Shown here: one piece after another, positions 9,994 to 18,909 of the stretch | Position numbering within the stretch: position 1 is the first letter of the stretch | Layout of the letters: every line of letters starts with the position of its first letter | Source of the DNA: Sagittula sp048553715 | GTDB lineage: Bacteria > Pseudomonadota > Alphaproteobacteria > Rhodobacterales > Rhodobacteraceae | Assembly: GCF_048553715.1 (NCBI RefSeq) | Contig: NZ_JBLZNC010000003.1 | Location: forward strand, 433,505 to 497,504 | Length of the DNA: 64,000 bases | Direction: 5' to 3' | Made by a program: the position numbers and the translations under genes | The notes under the pieces: generated by a model | The model's database searches: none | What the model saw: the letters and a program-made list of their open reading frames with translations, nothing else | Told to the model about the DNA's origin: nothing

Positions 9994-11646
9994 ATGCTGC
10001 GCGCTTTAGAAATTCGGGACATGTTGATCATCGACCGGCTGGAATTGGATTTCCGGCCGGGTCTGAATGTGCTGACGGGTGAAACCGGCGCAGGGAAATC
10101 CATTTTGCTGGATTCTCTGGGTTTTGTTCTGGGCTGGCGCGGGCGCGCGGAATTGGTGCGCGCGGGCGCGGAGCAGGGCGAGGTTGTCGCTGTTTTCGAT
10201 CTACCCGCAGATCACGCCGCTTGGGCCGTTATGCGCGATGCCGGACTGCCCGATGACGGAGAGCTGATCCTGCGTCGGGTCAACACAGCCGACGGGCGCA
10301 AGACCGGTTGGGTCAACGACCGCCGTGTGTCGGGCGAGGTTTTGCGCCGCTTGTCCGAGACGCTGGTGGAACTGCATGGCCAGCATGATGACAAGGGGCT
10401 GTTGGACCCCAAAGGGCACCGTGCGATTCTGGATGACTACGCGGTCGCTGCGCCGGTTTTGGCGCGGGTTCGGGATCGCTGGCGCGCTGTTGGGCAGGCG
10501 AGCAAAACCTTGGATGCTGCACGCGAGGCCTTGGAGAAGGTTCGCGCCGAAGAGGAATTCCTGCGCCACGCGGTTGCGGAACTGGACGCTTTGGCCCCTG
10601 AAGAGGGGGAGGAGGCCGCGCTGGATGCCAAGCGGCGCAGCATGCAGGCCGCTGAAAAGATCCGCGCCGATATCGCACAGGCATCTGCCGCCTTGGGGTA
10701 TGAAGGGGCCGAGGGCGCGATGTCCGGTGCGTTGCGCTGGCTGGAAGGGGCATCTGACAAGGCCGAGGGGCGTCTGGATGCTCCGATCGAGGCACTGGTG
10801 CGGTCGATGGCGGAACTGGATGAAGCCGCGCGCGGCGTGGCCGATTGCCTTGATGCGCTGGATTTCAATCCGTCCGAGCTGGAAGAGACCGAAGAGCGTC
10901 TGTTTGCCCTACGGGGATTGGCGCGCAAGCATCAGGTGATGCCGGACGAATTGGCCGGATTGGCCGCAGATCTGGGCGCGCGTCTGGCCGCACTGGACGC
11001 CGGCGAGGCGCAGATTGGCGGGTTGGAGCAGGCGCTCGCGGATGCCGTAACCGCCTATACGGTTGAGGCGGACGCGCTGACAGCCCTACGCAAGGATGCG
11101 GCTGAACGGCTGGACGCGGCGGTGGCTGCAGAGCTTGAACCCCTGAAGATGGGGCGCGCCGTGTTTGAAACCGACGTGTCCATCGCGCCGGATGGGCCGG
11201 AGGGGCGTGATAACGTGACCTTCCGTGTTGCCACAAACCCCGGAGCGCCCGCCGGTGCCTTGAACAAGATCGCCTCGGGCGGCGAATTGTCCCGCTTTCT
11301 CTTGGCGTTGAAGGTCGCTTTGCATGTGCAGGCGGGGCAGGGCGTCACGATGATCTTTGATGAGATCGACAGGGGGGTCGGCGGGGCCACCGCAGATGCG
11401 GTTGGTCGGCGGCTTAAGGCCTTGGCCGATACGGGGCAGGTTCTGGTGGTGACGCATTCGCCGCAGGTTGCCGCCTTGGGCGCGCATCACTGGCGGGTGG
11501 CCAAACGGGTCGAAGATGGCATGACGCTGTCCGAAGTGGTTCCTTTGGGCGCGGATGAGCGTGAAACCGAACTGGCGCGGATGCTATCCGGCGATACGGT
11601 CACGGAAGCCGCCCGCGCCGCTGCGCGCGCTTTGCTGGACGGCTGA
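9994..11646 (+). CDS. recN: DNA repair protein RecN
   Basis: 550-residue SMC-like ATPase of double-strand-break repair. Walker A GETGAGKS is at residues 29-36, followed by a long coiled-coil middle rich in Ala, Glu and Arg (about 150-380), then the ABC signature ASGGELSRFLLALKV and Walker B MIFDEIDRGVGG in the last third. It lies 43 nt downstream of bamD, a common Rhodobacterales arrangement. I saw no GTTC/GAAC-N7 LexA box in the short gap ahead of it, so SOS control is not supported here. Confidence 0.96.
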   Translation: MLRALEIRDMLIIDRLELDFRPGLNVLTGETGAGKSILLDSLGFVLGWRGRAELVRAGAEQGEVVAVFDLPADHAAWAVMRDAGLPDDGELILRRVNTADGRKTGWVNDRRVSGEVLRRLSETLVELHGQHDDKGLLDPKGHRAILDDYAVAAPVLARVRDRWRAVGQASKTLDAAREALEKVRAEEEFLRHAVAELDALAPEEGEEAALDAKRRSMQAAEKIRADIAQASAALGYEGAEGAMSGALRWLEGASDKAEGRLDAPIEALVRSMAELDEAARGVADCLDALDFNPSELEETEERLFALRGLARKHQVMPDELAGLAADLGARLAALDAGEAQIGGLEQALADAVTAYTVEADALTALRKDAAERLDAAVAAELEPLKMGRAVFETDVSIAPDGPEGRDNVTFRVATNPGAPAGALNKIASGGELSRFLLALKVALHVQAGQGVTMIFDEIDRGVGGATADAVGRRLKALADTGQVLVVTHSPQVAALGAHHWRVAKRVEDGMTLSEVVPLGADERETELARMLSGDTVTEAARAAARALLDG

Positions 11647-11716
11647 GCCATTAAAGATTTGTAAGCGTAATGGGCTGTACGCTTGGGGTGCTTTAACCAC
11701 ATCGCAAGGGTTTGAC

Positions 11717-12301
11717 ATGGCGCCAAAGGACAGAACCGCCAAGGAAGACGTTATCGCCAAGGCGGCCTTTGATCTGCTGGCGGAGAAAGGGTTTTCCGGC
11801 GTGACGATGCTTGCGGTGGCACGTCGGGCGAAGTCATCCAATGAGACGCTTTATCGCTGGTATGGTGACAAGACGGGCCTGTTTGCGATGCTGGTTGCGC
11901 GCCATTGTAGCCAGTGCTCGGCAAAGCTGTCAGACTTGCCAGAGACGCGCAATGACACAGCCTTGATCGAAGTTGGGGAGCGGCTGTTAGCAGTTGCCCT
12001 GAACCCGCGCAGCATCGCGCTGCACCGGGCGGCGGCTGCCGATGCGTCAAACCGCCTTGGCGCTTTGCTGGAGGACAGGCGGCGCGCAGCGATACACCCA
12101 CATATCCAACTGTTCTTCGAGGGGATGGCGGCCGCAGGGCACATACGGGCAGCCCCACGCGGTGCAGCGGAGCTTTGGGTGGAGCTGTTGCTGGGCGATT
12201 GGGTCATGCGCTGTGCTATGGGGACCGTTAGGCCCAGCCAATCCACCTTTCACAGCCGTGCCGCGCTGGCTGCTGCGCGCCTTATCGTCCTATGCGGCTA
12301 A
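11717..12301 (+). CDS. TetR/AcrR family transcriptional regulator
   Basis: 194-residue repressor-type protein with an N-terminal TetR helix-turn-helix: KEDVIAKAAFDLLAEKGFSGVTMLAVARRAKSS, split across helices 1-3, with NETLYRWYGDKTGLF as the recognition end (residues about 8-50). The rest is the variable helical ligand-binding domain. The ATG at 11717 removes an upstream in-frame extension that runs into recN. It ends by overlapping the convergent dehydrogenase gene by 4 nt. Ligand and targets cannot be told from the sequence. Confidence 0.88.
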   Translation: MAPKDRTAKEDVIAKAAFDLLAEKGFSGVTMLAVARRAKSSNETLYRWYGDKTGLFAMLVARHCSQCSAKLSDLPETRNDTALIEVGERLLAVALNPRSIALHRAAAADASNRLGALLEDRRRAAIHPHIQLFFEGMAAAGHIRAAPRGAAELWVELLLGDWVMRCAMGTVRPSQSTFHSRAALAAARLIVLCG

Positions 12302-13701
12302 TAGGTGTCATCTGACACCAGCTTTCCCGGGTTTAACAGATTATGTGGATCGAGCGCCTTTTTCACCTGTCCCATAACCGCCCAAGCGCCCCCGTGTTCT
12401 GCGGGCATGAATGCCTTTTTGCCCAGCCCCACACCATGTTCACCGGTGCAAGTCCCCCCCAACCGCAAGGCGCGCTCGGCCATGGCGGCTGACAGTGCTT
12501 TGGCTGTGGCCAACTGCGCGGCGTCATCGGGATCGATCAGCAGGGCTGCGTGAAAATTGCCGTCCCCGACGTGTCCGACGATTGGCCCCATCAGCCCCGA
12601 GGCGTGGATGTCTTGACGGGTTTCCTCGACCGCGCGGGCCAGTTGGCTGATGGGCACGCAAATATCTGTCACCACGGCGCGGGCTTTGGGTTTCAGCGCG
12701 AGAATGGCATAAAACGCATTGTGCCGAATGGCCCATAGGGCGTTGCGCTCTTCGGTGTGACTGGACCATTCAAACCCTGTAGACCCATGGTCGGCCACGA
12801 TCTCTGCGAACTGTTGTGCCACCTCGGCCGTGCCAGAGGGCGAGCCATGGAATTCAACCAAAAGATGTGGCGTTTCCGGCATGTCCGTCCCCGCGTAGGC
12901 GTTGAACGCGCGGGCGCTGTCGGCACAGACAAATTCGATTCGCGCCATGGGCAGCCCCATCTGGATCGTCTCCATCACCGCGGCCGTGGCCGAGCCGATG
13001 TCATCGAAGGCACAGATTCCGGCAGAGATGCTTTCAGGGATGGGATGCAGTCGAAGAGTGATCTCGGTGACCAATGCCAATGTGCCCTCGGACCCGACCA
13101 GAAGCGCCGTCAGATCATATCCGGCAGAGGATTTTCTGGCGCGGGTGCCGGTGCGGATCACCTGCCCGTCGGCCAAAACCGCCTCGAACCCCAGAACGTT
13201 GTCGCGCATGGTGCCGTAGCGCACGGTTGTCGTCCCGGAGGCGCGGGTCATCGCCATGCCGCCGATGCTGGCATTCGCGCCGGGATCGACAGGAAAGAAC
13301 AGCCCCGTCGCCCGCAATTCGGTGTTCAACGCCTCTCGCGTGACGCCGGGTTGCACGGTGACGTCCATATCATCGCCGCGAATGTCGAGCACGCGGTTCA
13401 TGCGGGTGAAATCGACCACGACGCCACCGCAAATGGGTTGCGCCTGCGCCTCCAGCGATGTGCCCGCCCCCCAGCCCGTGACCGGCACACGGTGGGCGGC
13501 GCAGATCTTCATAATCTGCGACACCTCTTCGGTGCTGATGGGAAAAGCGACACCATCCGGTGGCGCAGGGGCATAATAGCTTTCGGAATGTGCATGTGCA
13601 TCCAGATCGGGCTTGGAGCGGCTGAACCGTTCGCCTAGGAATGTCTGCAAGTCGTCGAGCGCCTGGGCGAGGGGCATCTGAAGTCTCCGCGTTTCGATCA
13701 A
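12298..13701 (-). CDS. FAD-linked oxidase, D-lactate dehydrogenase (cytochrome) type
   Basis: 467-residue flavoenzyme of the GlcD/Dld family that oxidises a 2-hydroxyacid and passes electrons to the respiratory chain. The PCMH-type FAD domain shows GWGAGTSLEAQAQP (near 77) and GGMAMTRASGTTTVRYG (near 145), and GTRARKSSAGYDLTALLVG follows. The C-terminal FAD-oxidase domain ends with GTCTGEHGVGLGKK. D-lactate is the likeliest substrate, but D-2-hydroxyglutarate or glycolate enzymes look alike. No glcE or glcF partner lies nearby, which argues against glycolate oxidase. It diverges from the ClC gene. Confidence 0.85.
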   Translation of the reverse strand: MIETRRLQMPLAQALDDLQTFLGERFSRSKPDLDAHAHSESYYAPAPPDGVAFPISTEEVSQIMKICAAHRVPVTGWGAGTSLEAQAQPICGGVVVDFTRMNRVLDIRGDDMDVTVQPGVTREALNTELRATGLFFPVDPGANASIGGMAMTRASGTTTVRYGTMRDNVLGFEAVLADGQVIRTGTRARKSSAGYDLTALLVGSEGTLALVTEITLRLHPIPESISAGICAFDDIGSATAAVMETIQMGLPMARIEFVCADSARAFNAYAGTDMPETPHLLVEFHGSPSGTAEVAQQFAEIVADHGSTGFEWSSHTEERNALWAIRHNAFYAILALKPKARAVVTDICVPISQLARAVEETRQDIHASGLMGPIVGHVGDGNFHAALLIDPDDAAQLATAKALSAAMAERALRLGGTCTGEHGVGLGKKAFMPAEHGGAWAVMGQVKKALDPHNLLNPGKLVSDDTY

Positions 13702-13756
13702 GTCACCTTAGCCAAGGGTTTTCTTAGGTGAAAGCCATGGCATCGGAGGAAGCCAC

Positions 13757-15427
13757 GTGAGAGCCGTGTTCCGGCAACATTGGGAAACCGTTTGCGGCGA
13801 TATGGACCGCGGCTGGGACATTGTGCGCCATAACGGCCCGGGGCAGGTGAGCTTTTGGTTCATCGCTTTGGCCCTTGGTGTGGTGGCGGGACTGGGTGCG
13901 ATTGCCTTCCGTTTCGCGGTTGAGGCACTGCAGGCCGCTTTATATGGCACGGAAGATGTTAACATGCTCGCAAGCTGGGCGGGGGAATTGCACTGGCTGA
14001 TGGTGCTGTTGATCCCCGTCTGCGGCGGTATAGCCGTGGGGCTGATTTTACAGAAATACACGCCGGACGGGCGCGTGCGCTCCGTCGCCGATGTCATTCA
14101 GGGGGCCGCGCTTAATGACGGTCGTGTCGAACGCCGGGCGGGGGTGGCGAGCGTTTTGTGTTCGTGGATCACCCTGTCCACCGGCGGCAGCACAGGCCGC
14201 GAGGGGCCGGTGGTGCATATGGCGGCGTTGGCCTCGACCTGGATGGCGAACAAGCTGAAGGTGGACGGCATTACAGGGCGCGATCTGCTGGGCTGTGCGG
14301 TCGCGGCGGCGGTCTCTGCCTCGTTTAATGCGCCGATCGCGGGGGCGCTGTTCGCGCTGGAGGTGGTGCTGCGCCACTTCGCCCTGCATGCCTTTGCCCC
14401 GATTGTGGTGGCCAGCGCCGCAGGTACGGTGATCAACCGGCTGGTTTATGGCGATGTGACCGAGTTTGTACTGCCCGGAACCACCACGGTGGAATTCTAT
14501 CTCGAATTGCCGGCGTTTTTCCTGCTTGGGCTGATTTGTGGCGTGGTCTCTGTGATCATGATGCGGTCGATCTTTTTCGCAGATGATGTCGAGACAGAGG
14601 TGCAGCGCCGCCTGAACCTGCCGCGATGGCTTCGCCCTGCGGTGGCAGGGGTGCTGTTAGGGGCGATTGCGATCTCCTTTCCGCATATCATCGGCGTCGG
14701 CTACGAGACCACCAGCCGCGCCCTGTCCGGCGAGCTGTTGCTGCGCGAGGCGTTGATTTTTGCCATCGTCAAGGTGCTGGCGGTGTCAATCACGATGGCG
14801 GGGCGCATGGGGGGCGGTATTTTCTCGCCCTCGCTGATGGTGGGCGCGCTGACGGGGCTGGCCTTTGGTCATATCGCGACGGGTCTCGTGCCGGATGCGT
14901 CCTCGGCCTTTACGCTATACGCGCTGGCAGGGATGGGGGCGGTGGCGGCAGCGGTGCTTGGTGCACCGATTTCCACAACGTTGATTGTGTTCGAGCTGAC
15001 AGGGGACTGGCAGACCGGACTGGCGGTGATGGTGTCGGTGTCCATGTCCACGGCTTTGGCCAGCCGCGTCGTGGATCGGTCGTTTTTCCTGACACAATTG
15101 CAGCGTCGCAAGGTGGCTTTGGCGGCTGGTCCGCAGGCCTATCTGTTGGGCATGTTCCGCGTCAAAGGCGTGATGCGCGCGCCCAATGATCCGCGCGCCG
15201 CCGACGAGGTCCTGTGTCTGGAAATGATCGAGCAGGGGCTTTACGTGCAGGCCGACGCAACGCTGAAGACCGCTTTGCCGCTGCTGGACAGTTCGACAAA
15301 GCCGTTTTTGCCGGTGGTGACCATGGATGGCCCCCAGCCGGTGCTGCAAGGGGCGCTGTTCCATGTGGACGCGCTCAAGGCCTACAACCGGGCCTTGGCG
15401 GCGACCGCCGAAGAGGAACATTCCTGA
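13757..15427 (+). CDS. ClC-family chloride/proton transporter with C-terminal CBS-like domain
   Basis: 556-residue membrane protein starting at a GTG with GGAGGA six bases ahead. ClC signature motifs are present: GSTGREGPVVHMAA (near 146, with the gating glutamate), the helix-N type motif GRMGGGIFSPSLMVGA (near 350), and LGAPISTTLIVFELTG. The retained gating Glu fits a proton-coupled antiporter or gated channel. About ten membrane helices are followed by a ~110-residue soluble tail (residues ~450-556) resembling a CBS regulatory domain. It is divergent from the dehydrogenase and convergent with the SH3 gene (5 nt apart). Confidence 0.92.
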   Translation: MRAVFRQHWETVCGDMDRGWDIVRHNGPGQVSFWFIALALGVVAGLGAIAFRFAVEALQAALYGTEDVNMLASWAGELHWLMVLLIPVCGGIAVGLILQKYTPDGRVRSVADVIQGAALNDGRVERRAGVASVLCSWITLSTGGSTGREGPVVHMAALASTWMANKLKVDGITGRDLLGCAVAAAVSASFNAPIAGALFALEVVLRHFALHAFAPIVVASAAGTVINRLVYGDVTEFVLPGTTTVEFYLELPAFFLLGLICGVVSVIMMRSIFFADDVETEVQRRLNLPRWLRPAVAGVLLGAIAISFPHIIGVGYETTSRALSGELLLREALIFAIVKVLAVSITMAGRMGGGIFSPSLMVGALTGLAFGHIATGLVPDASSAFTLYALAGMGAVAAAVLGAPISTTLIVFELTGDWQTGLAVMVSVSMSTALASRVVDRSFFLTQLQRRKVALAAGPQAYLLGMFRVKGVMRAPNDPRAADEVLCLEMIEQGLYVQADATLKTALPLLDSSTKPFLPVVTMDGPQPVLQGALFHVDALKAYNRALAATAEEEHS

Positions 15428-15432
15428 CGGGA

Positions 15433-16401
15433 TCAGCGCCGCTTTTGGCGCGCCACGCAGCGCTCGAAGCTTTCCCCGGAGAAGGCGCAGACCGCAAGCA
15501 GGCGGGGCAATTCGTCGGGGGTGACACGGATCACATTGCGTTCGCGGGTGTCGACACGGTCGGAGCGGGCAATACTGCGTTGCGCGGGCCGATCTGCGGA
15601 CAGGTAGTCGCGATGGGCGTAGCCGGTTTGCCCATTGGCGCTGCGCAATTGCAGCCAGTCACCTTGCGCGGTGCCAATGACATCGACCCGGCTGCCCTGC
15701 GGCATGGTTTCACGGATCGCGTATTGCGTTCCCGGACCGGCCCGCAGGTTCAGCGCCCCGTAGCGCGGCGCATCCACCCAAAGCCGATCCTGCGCGATCG
15801 CATCCGGGGCCGCGGGCGGTGACAGCGCGGGGGCGTCGGCGCTGAGGTAGCTGTCATAGACATAGCCGACCTGTCCATCCGTGCTGCGCACGCGCCGCCA
15901 AGGGGCACCGCCGCCCAGAATGGCAACCTCGGCCCCGTGATCGAGCTGCGCCATCACCGCGTAATCCGTGCCCGGCCCGCTGCGCAGGTTCAATGCCCCC
16001 GCCGAAGGACTGTTCACATACAGCGTTTCACGCGCGGTGGCCGCGGCCGAGGCGACTTGCCCGTCCGAGGCATCCCTGCGGATCCAGTCGGGGCGGTCCG
16101 CATCACGCCGCAGGGGCGTGTCGTCGATCTGGTCGGGGTCGCGCAACGCGCTTTGCGGCAGCCAGCCTGTCGCTCCGTTGGGTGCGCGCACCTCGACCCA
16201 CAGATCGGCGGGATCGGTGGACAGGATGTCGACAACCGTTCCGTCCCGCAGCAGGCGCTCTACCTCGAAGGCATCCGCAGGGCCGCTGCGCAGGGCTACG
16301 GGCTCTGTGCGCCCGGTCTCGACAACCGCCTGCGCGGCCATGCTTGGCAGGGCAGAGAGAGTCAGCAGACACATGGCAGACAGGGATTGAAACAGGCGCA
16401 T
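15433..16401 (-). CDS. Secreted protein with three bacterial SH3 domains
   Basis: 322 residues with a cleavable signal peptide (LSAMCLLTLSALPSMAAQA). The ATG at 16401 is preferred because GGAAGG lies 9 nt ahead; upstream in-frame ATGs have poor spacing. Three SH3b repeats follow, each with the L-R-S/A-G-P core: VALRSGPADAFEV, LNLRSGPGTDYAV and LNLRAGPGTQYAI, each ending in a G-x-x-G-(Y/W) strand. A short basic, cysteine-containing tail ends the protein. SH3b domains usually bind cell-wall peptides, so a periplasmic wall-associated role is likely. The partner is unknown. Confidence 0.88.
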   Translation of the reverse strand: MRLFQSLSAMCLLTLSALPSMAAQAVVETGRTEPVALRSGPADAFEVERLLRDGTVVDILSTDPADLWVEVRAPNGATGWLPQSALRDPDQIDDTPLRRDADRPDWIRRDASDGQVASAAATARETLYVNSPSAGALNLRSGPGTDYAVMAQLDHGAEVAILGGGAPWRRVRSTDGQVGYVYDSYLSADAPALSPPAAPDAIAQDRLWVDAPRYGALNLRAGPGTQYAIRETMPQGSRVDVIGTAQGDWLQLRSANGQTGYAHRDYLSADRPAQRSIARSDRVDTRERNVIRVTPDELPRLLAVCAFSGESFERCVARQKRR

Positions 16402-16528
16402 CACAGGCATCCTTCCGGTTTGGAAATGATGCTGCAAACTATGGGCCCAGTGGTTTGCTATTCAATAACGGGGGCGAAAAGCGCAGGTCGGCCTGTGAAA
16501 ATCCGCCGACGCCCCGGCCCCGATACGC

Positions 16529-16555
16529 AAAAAGCCCCCACATCAGGGGGCTTTT
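16529..16555 (-). terminator. Bidirectional terminator after the DUF427 gene
   Basis: AAAAGCCCCC / GGGGGCTTTT inverted repeat with a 6-nt loop. On the minus strand it ends in five T. It lies 17 nt past the DUF427 stop. Confidence 0.85.
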
Positions 16556-16571
16556 AAACACTGTCACGGGA

Positions 16572-16922
16572 TCAGATCTGTTCGACCGCTACGCCGTCCT
16601 GGACGTGGAAAGCGAGATAGCCTTTGATCTCTGCCACTTCGGGTTTGGGGTCCTCGTAGGACCAAACCGCGTTTTCGTAGGTGTGGGATTTTGACATGAT
16701 CGAATAGTAGGACGCTTGGCCCTTGAGCGGGCAGGTGGTCGTGTGGTCCGACGCGTCGAAGAAGGCGGTGCCGATGTCTTCACGCGGGAAATAGATGACC
16801 GGCGGCAGGTCGCCTTCGATCAGTTGCAGCGCGCGGGAGGTTTCGCCCAGCACGGCGCCACCGGCCCGCACAACCCAATGCCCGACAGCGGGCTTGATCG
16901 TGATTTGGGTGGTTGTGGTCAT
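16572..16922 (-). CDS. DUF427 domain protein
   Basis: 116-residue single-domain protein. The ATG at 16922 is chosen because GAGGAGG lies about seven bases upstream; a longer frame to 17054 lacks such a site. The sequence fits DUF427: GAVLGETSRALQLIEGDLPPVIYFP, in part, then the conserved TTCPLKGQASYYSI and the aromatic end AVWSYEDPKPEVAEIKGYLAF. Biochemical function is not established. It is probably a monocistronic cytoplasmic gene: the aminopeptidase gene ends about 110 nt upstream on the same strand, and a terminator follows. Confidence 0.85.
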   Translation of the reverse strand: MTTTTQITIKPAVGHWVVRAGGAVLGETSRALQLIEGDLPPVIYFPREDIGTAFFDASDHTTTCPLKGQASYYSIMSKSHTYENAVWSYEDPKPEVAEIKGYLAFHVQDGVAVEQI

Positions 16923-17034
16923 AGTCTGTCCTCCTCGATGGCGGTTGGGGGCGACGGCATGCGGCACCAGTCCGGCGCGCCGTCGAAAGCAGTCGTGTTC
17001 TGACCAGATGGCCGGATTATGTGACATAGACATG

Positions 17035-18804
17035 TCATAGGGGGGCACATGCAAGCGCTAACCACGCGGCTGCGGCATCATCGACATGCGGTCCCACGAC
17101 GTCGAGCACGCGCTGGTGGTAGCCGTTGAGCCAGATCAGCTCGGCTTCCGTCAGCAAGCCGGGGTCAATCAGACGCCGGTCGATGGGCACCAAGGTCAGC
17201 GTCTCGAAGCGCAACATCTGTGCAACCGATTGCCGTGGCAGGGCGGGGGCGTCTTCGACCACGATCAGGTTCTCGATGCGAATGCCGTATTCGCCTTCGC
17301 GGTAGAACCCCGGTTCATTGGACAGAATCATGCCTGCCTCCAGCGGCACCCGCCCTTTGGGGGAGATGCTGGCAGGCCCTTCGTGCACACACAGGTAGGC
17401 GCCGACCCCGTGGCCTGTGCCATGGCCATAATCCAGACCGGCCTCCCACAGGCTGGCACGGGCCAGAACGTCGATGTCAGCCCCGGATTTCCCTGCGGGA
17501 AAGCGCAGGCGGGACAGGGCGATCATGCCTTTGAGCACACGGGTAAAGGCATCGCGGTGCTCGTCGCTTGGTGTGCCGATGGCAATGGTGCGGGTGATGT
17601 CGGTGGTGCCATCCACATACTGCCCGCCGGAATCGACCAACAAAAGCTCGCCTTCCTGGACGGCGCGATTGGTGCCTTCGGTCACGCGGTAGTGCACGAT
17701 GGCGCCATGCTCTCCGGCGCCGCAAATTGTATCGAAAGAGATATCGCGCAGCGCATTTGTGGCCCGCCGTTCCGATTCGAGCTGTTTGACCACGTCGATC
17801 TCGGTCAACCGCCCCGCAGGTTGGTCGTCGAGCCACGCGAGAAAGCGCACCATCGCGGTCGCGTCGCGCAGATGCGCCGCGCGTGTGCCATCCAGCTCGG
17901 CGGTGTTCTTGCGCGCCTTGGGTAGAACGCAAGGGTCGCGTGCCTCCACCGGCTGGCCCAAAGCGTCTGCTACAGCGACAGGGCAGGTGGCGGCGTCGAT
18001 CTGCACCGGACCTGCCAAGCTCGCCAACTCGGGCAGGAAGGCCTCTACCGGAAGGATTCGCACGCTGTCGCCCAAATGGTCGGCCAAGCACTCGGTTTTG
18101 GCGGGATCCATGAACAGATCAACCCGTGCATCCGCATGCAGCACAGCAAACCCATGTGCCACCGGGTTGCGCGGAATATCGGCCCCACGAATGTTGAGCA
18201 GCCAAGCGATGCTGTCAGGCAGGGTGATGACGGCGGCGCTGTTGGGCGCAATGTCCTTGGCCAGCCGTGCGATTTTGTCGGTATGTGGTTCGCCCGCAAG
18301 ATCCAGAGGTTGCACGAATGCGGGTGCGCGCGGTGGGGCAGGCTGATCCTCCCACAGGGCATCGATCAGGTTATCGCTTGCCAGCAGGGTAACCTTGGGC
18401 AGCGCCTCTTCCAGGTCGCGCTTTTGCGCCACCGTCAGCAGCCACGGGTCATAGGCCAATCCGCCGCGTGGCAGCGCCTTGGCCAGCCATTGCCCAAGGG
18501 TGGTGTCCGGCCATGCCACTCTTTCAAAGACATCGGCGGTCTGCGCCTTGACCTGAACGGTGTAGCGGCTGTCGGTGAACACGGCGGCGCGGTCGGTCAG
18601 GGCAATCGCCCAGCCCGCAGAGCCGGTGAACCCCGTCAGCCACGCCAGCCGATCATCATGGGCGGCCACGTATTCGCCCTGATGGGCATCCGCGCGCGGG
18701 ATCAGAAACCCGTCAAAGCCGCGATCTTTCAGCAGCGCTTGCAGCGCGCTCAGACGGGCAGGGCCCTGATCGGGCGAGGCGGTTTCCGTAAAGCTTTGAA
18801 ACAT
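17035..18804 (-). CDS. pepP: Aminopeptidase P family protein (Xaa-Pro aminopeptidase, M24)
   Basis: 589-residue cytoplasmic metallopeptidase that removes an N-terminal residue preceding proline. It has the long three-domain form: two creatinase-like N-terminal domains (residues ~1-300) and a C-terminal M24 pita-bread domain. Metal ligands are seen in LLLVDSGGQYVDGTTDITRT (two Asp), GHGTGHGVGAYLCVHEGP (His), SNEPGFYREGEYGIRIEN (Glu) and the final Glu of that region. Length matches the ~590-residue alphaproteobacterial type. All ligands are present, so it is likely active. It ends close to the DUF427 gene on the same strand. Confidence 0.93.
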   Translation of the reverse strand: MFQSFTETASPDQGPARLSALQALLKDRGFDGFLIPRADAHQGEYVAAHDDRLAWLTGFTGSAGWAIALTDRAAVFTDSRYTVQVKAQTADVFERVAWPDTTLGQWLAKALPRGGLAYDPWLLTVAQKRDLEEALPKVTLLASDNLIDALWEDQPAPPRAPAFVQPLDLAGEPHTDKIARLAKDIAPNSAAVITLPDSIAWLLNIRGADIPRNPVAHGFAVLHADARVDLFMDPAKTECLADHLGDSVRILPVEAFLPELASLAGPVQIDAATCPVAVADALGQPVEARDPCVLPKARKNTAELDGTRAAHLRDATAMVRFLAWLDDQPAGRLTEIDVVKQLESERRATNALRDISFDTICGAGEHGAIVHYRVTEGTNRAVQEGELLLVDSGGQYVDGTTDITRTIAIGTPSDEHRDAFTRVLKGMIALSRLRFPAGKSGADIDVLARASLWEAGLDYGHGTGHGVGAYLCVHEGPASISPKGRVPLEAGMILSNEPGFYREGEYGIRIENLIVVEDAPALPRQSVAQMLRFETLTLVPIDRRLIDPGLLTEAELIWLNGYHQRVLDVVGPHVDDAAAAWLALACAPL

Positions 18805-18909
18805 GACTGTCTCCTTTGCGGCGCAGAGTATCTATCCCCACGCAAGAGGCAAGCGGCCAGCACCCGTGATGCGGGTGCCGGAACGGCATGCGAATTGGAT
18901 CCTGTGGGC

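Noticed and set aside
15214..16557. Plus-strand frames opposite the SH3 gene
   Set aside because: Antisense shadow frames without motifs or ribosome sites.
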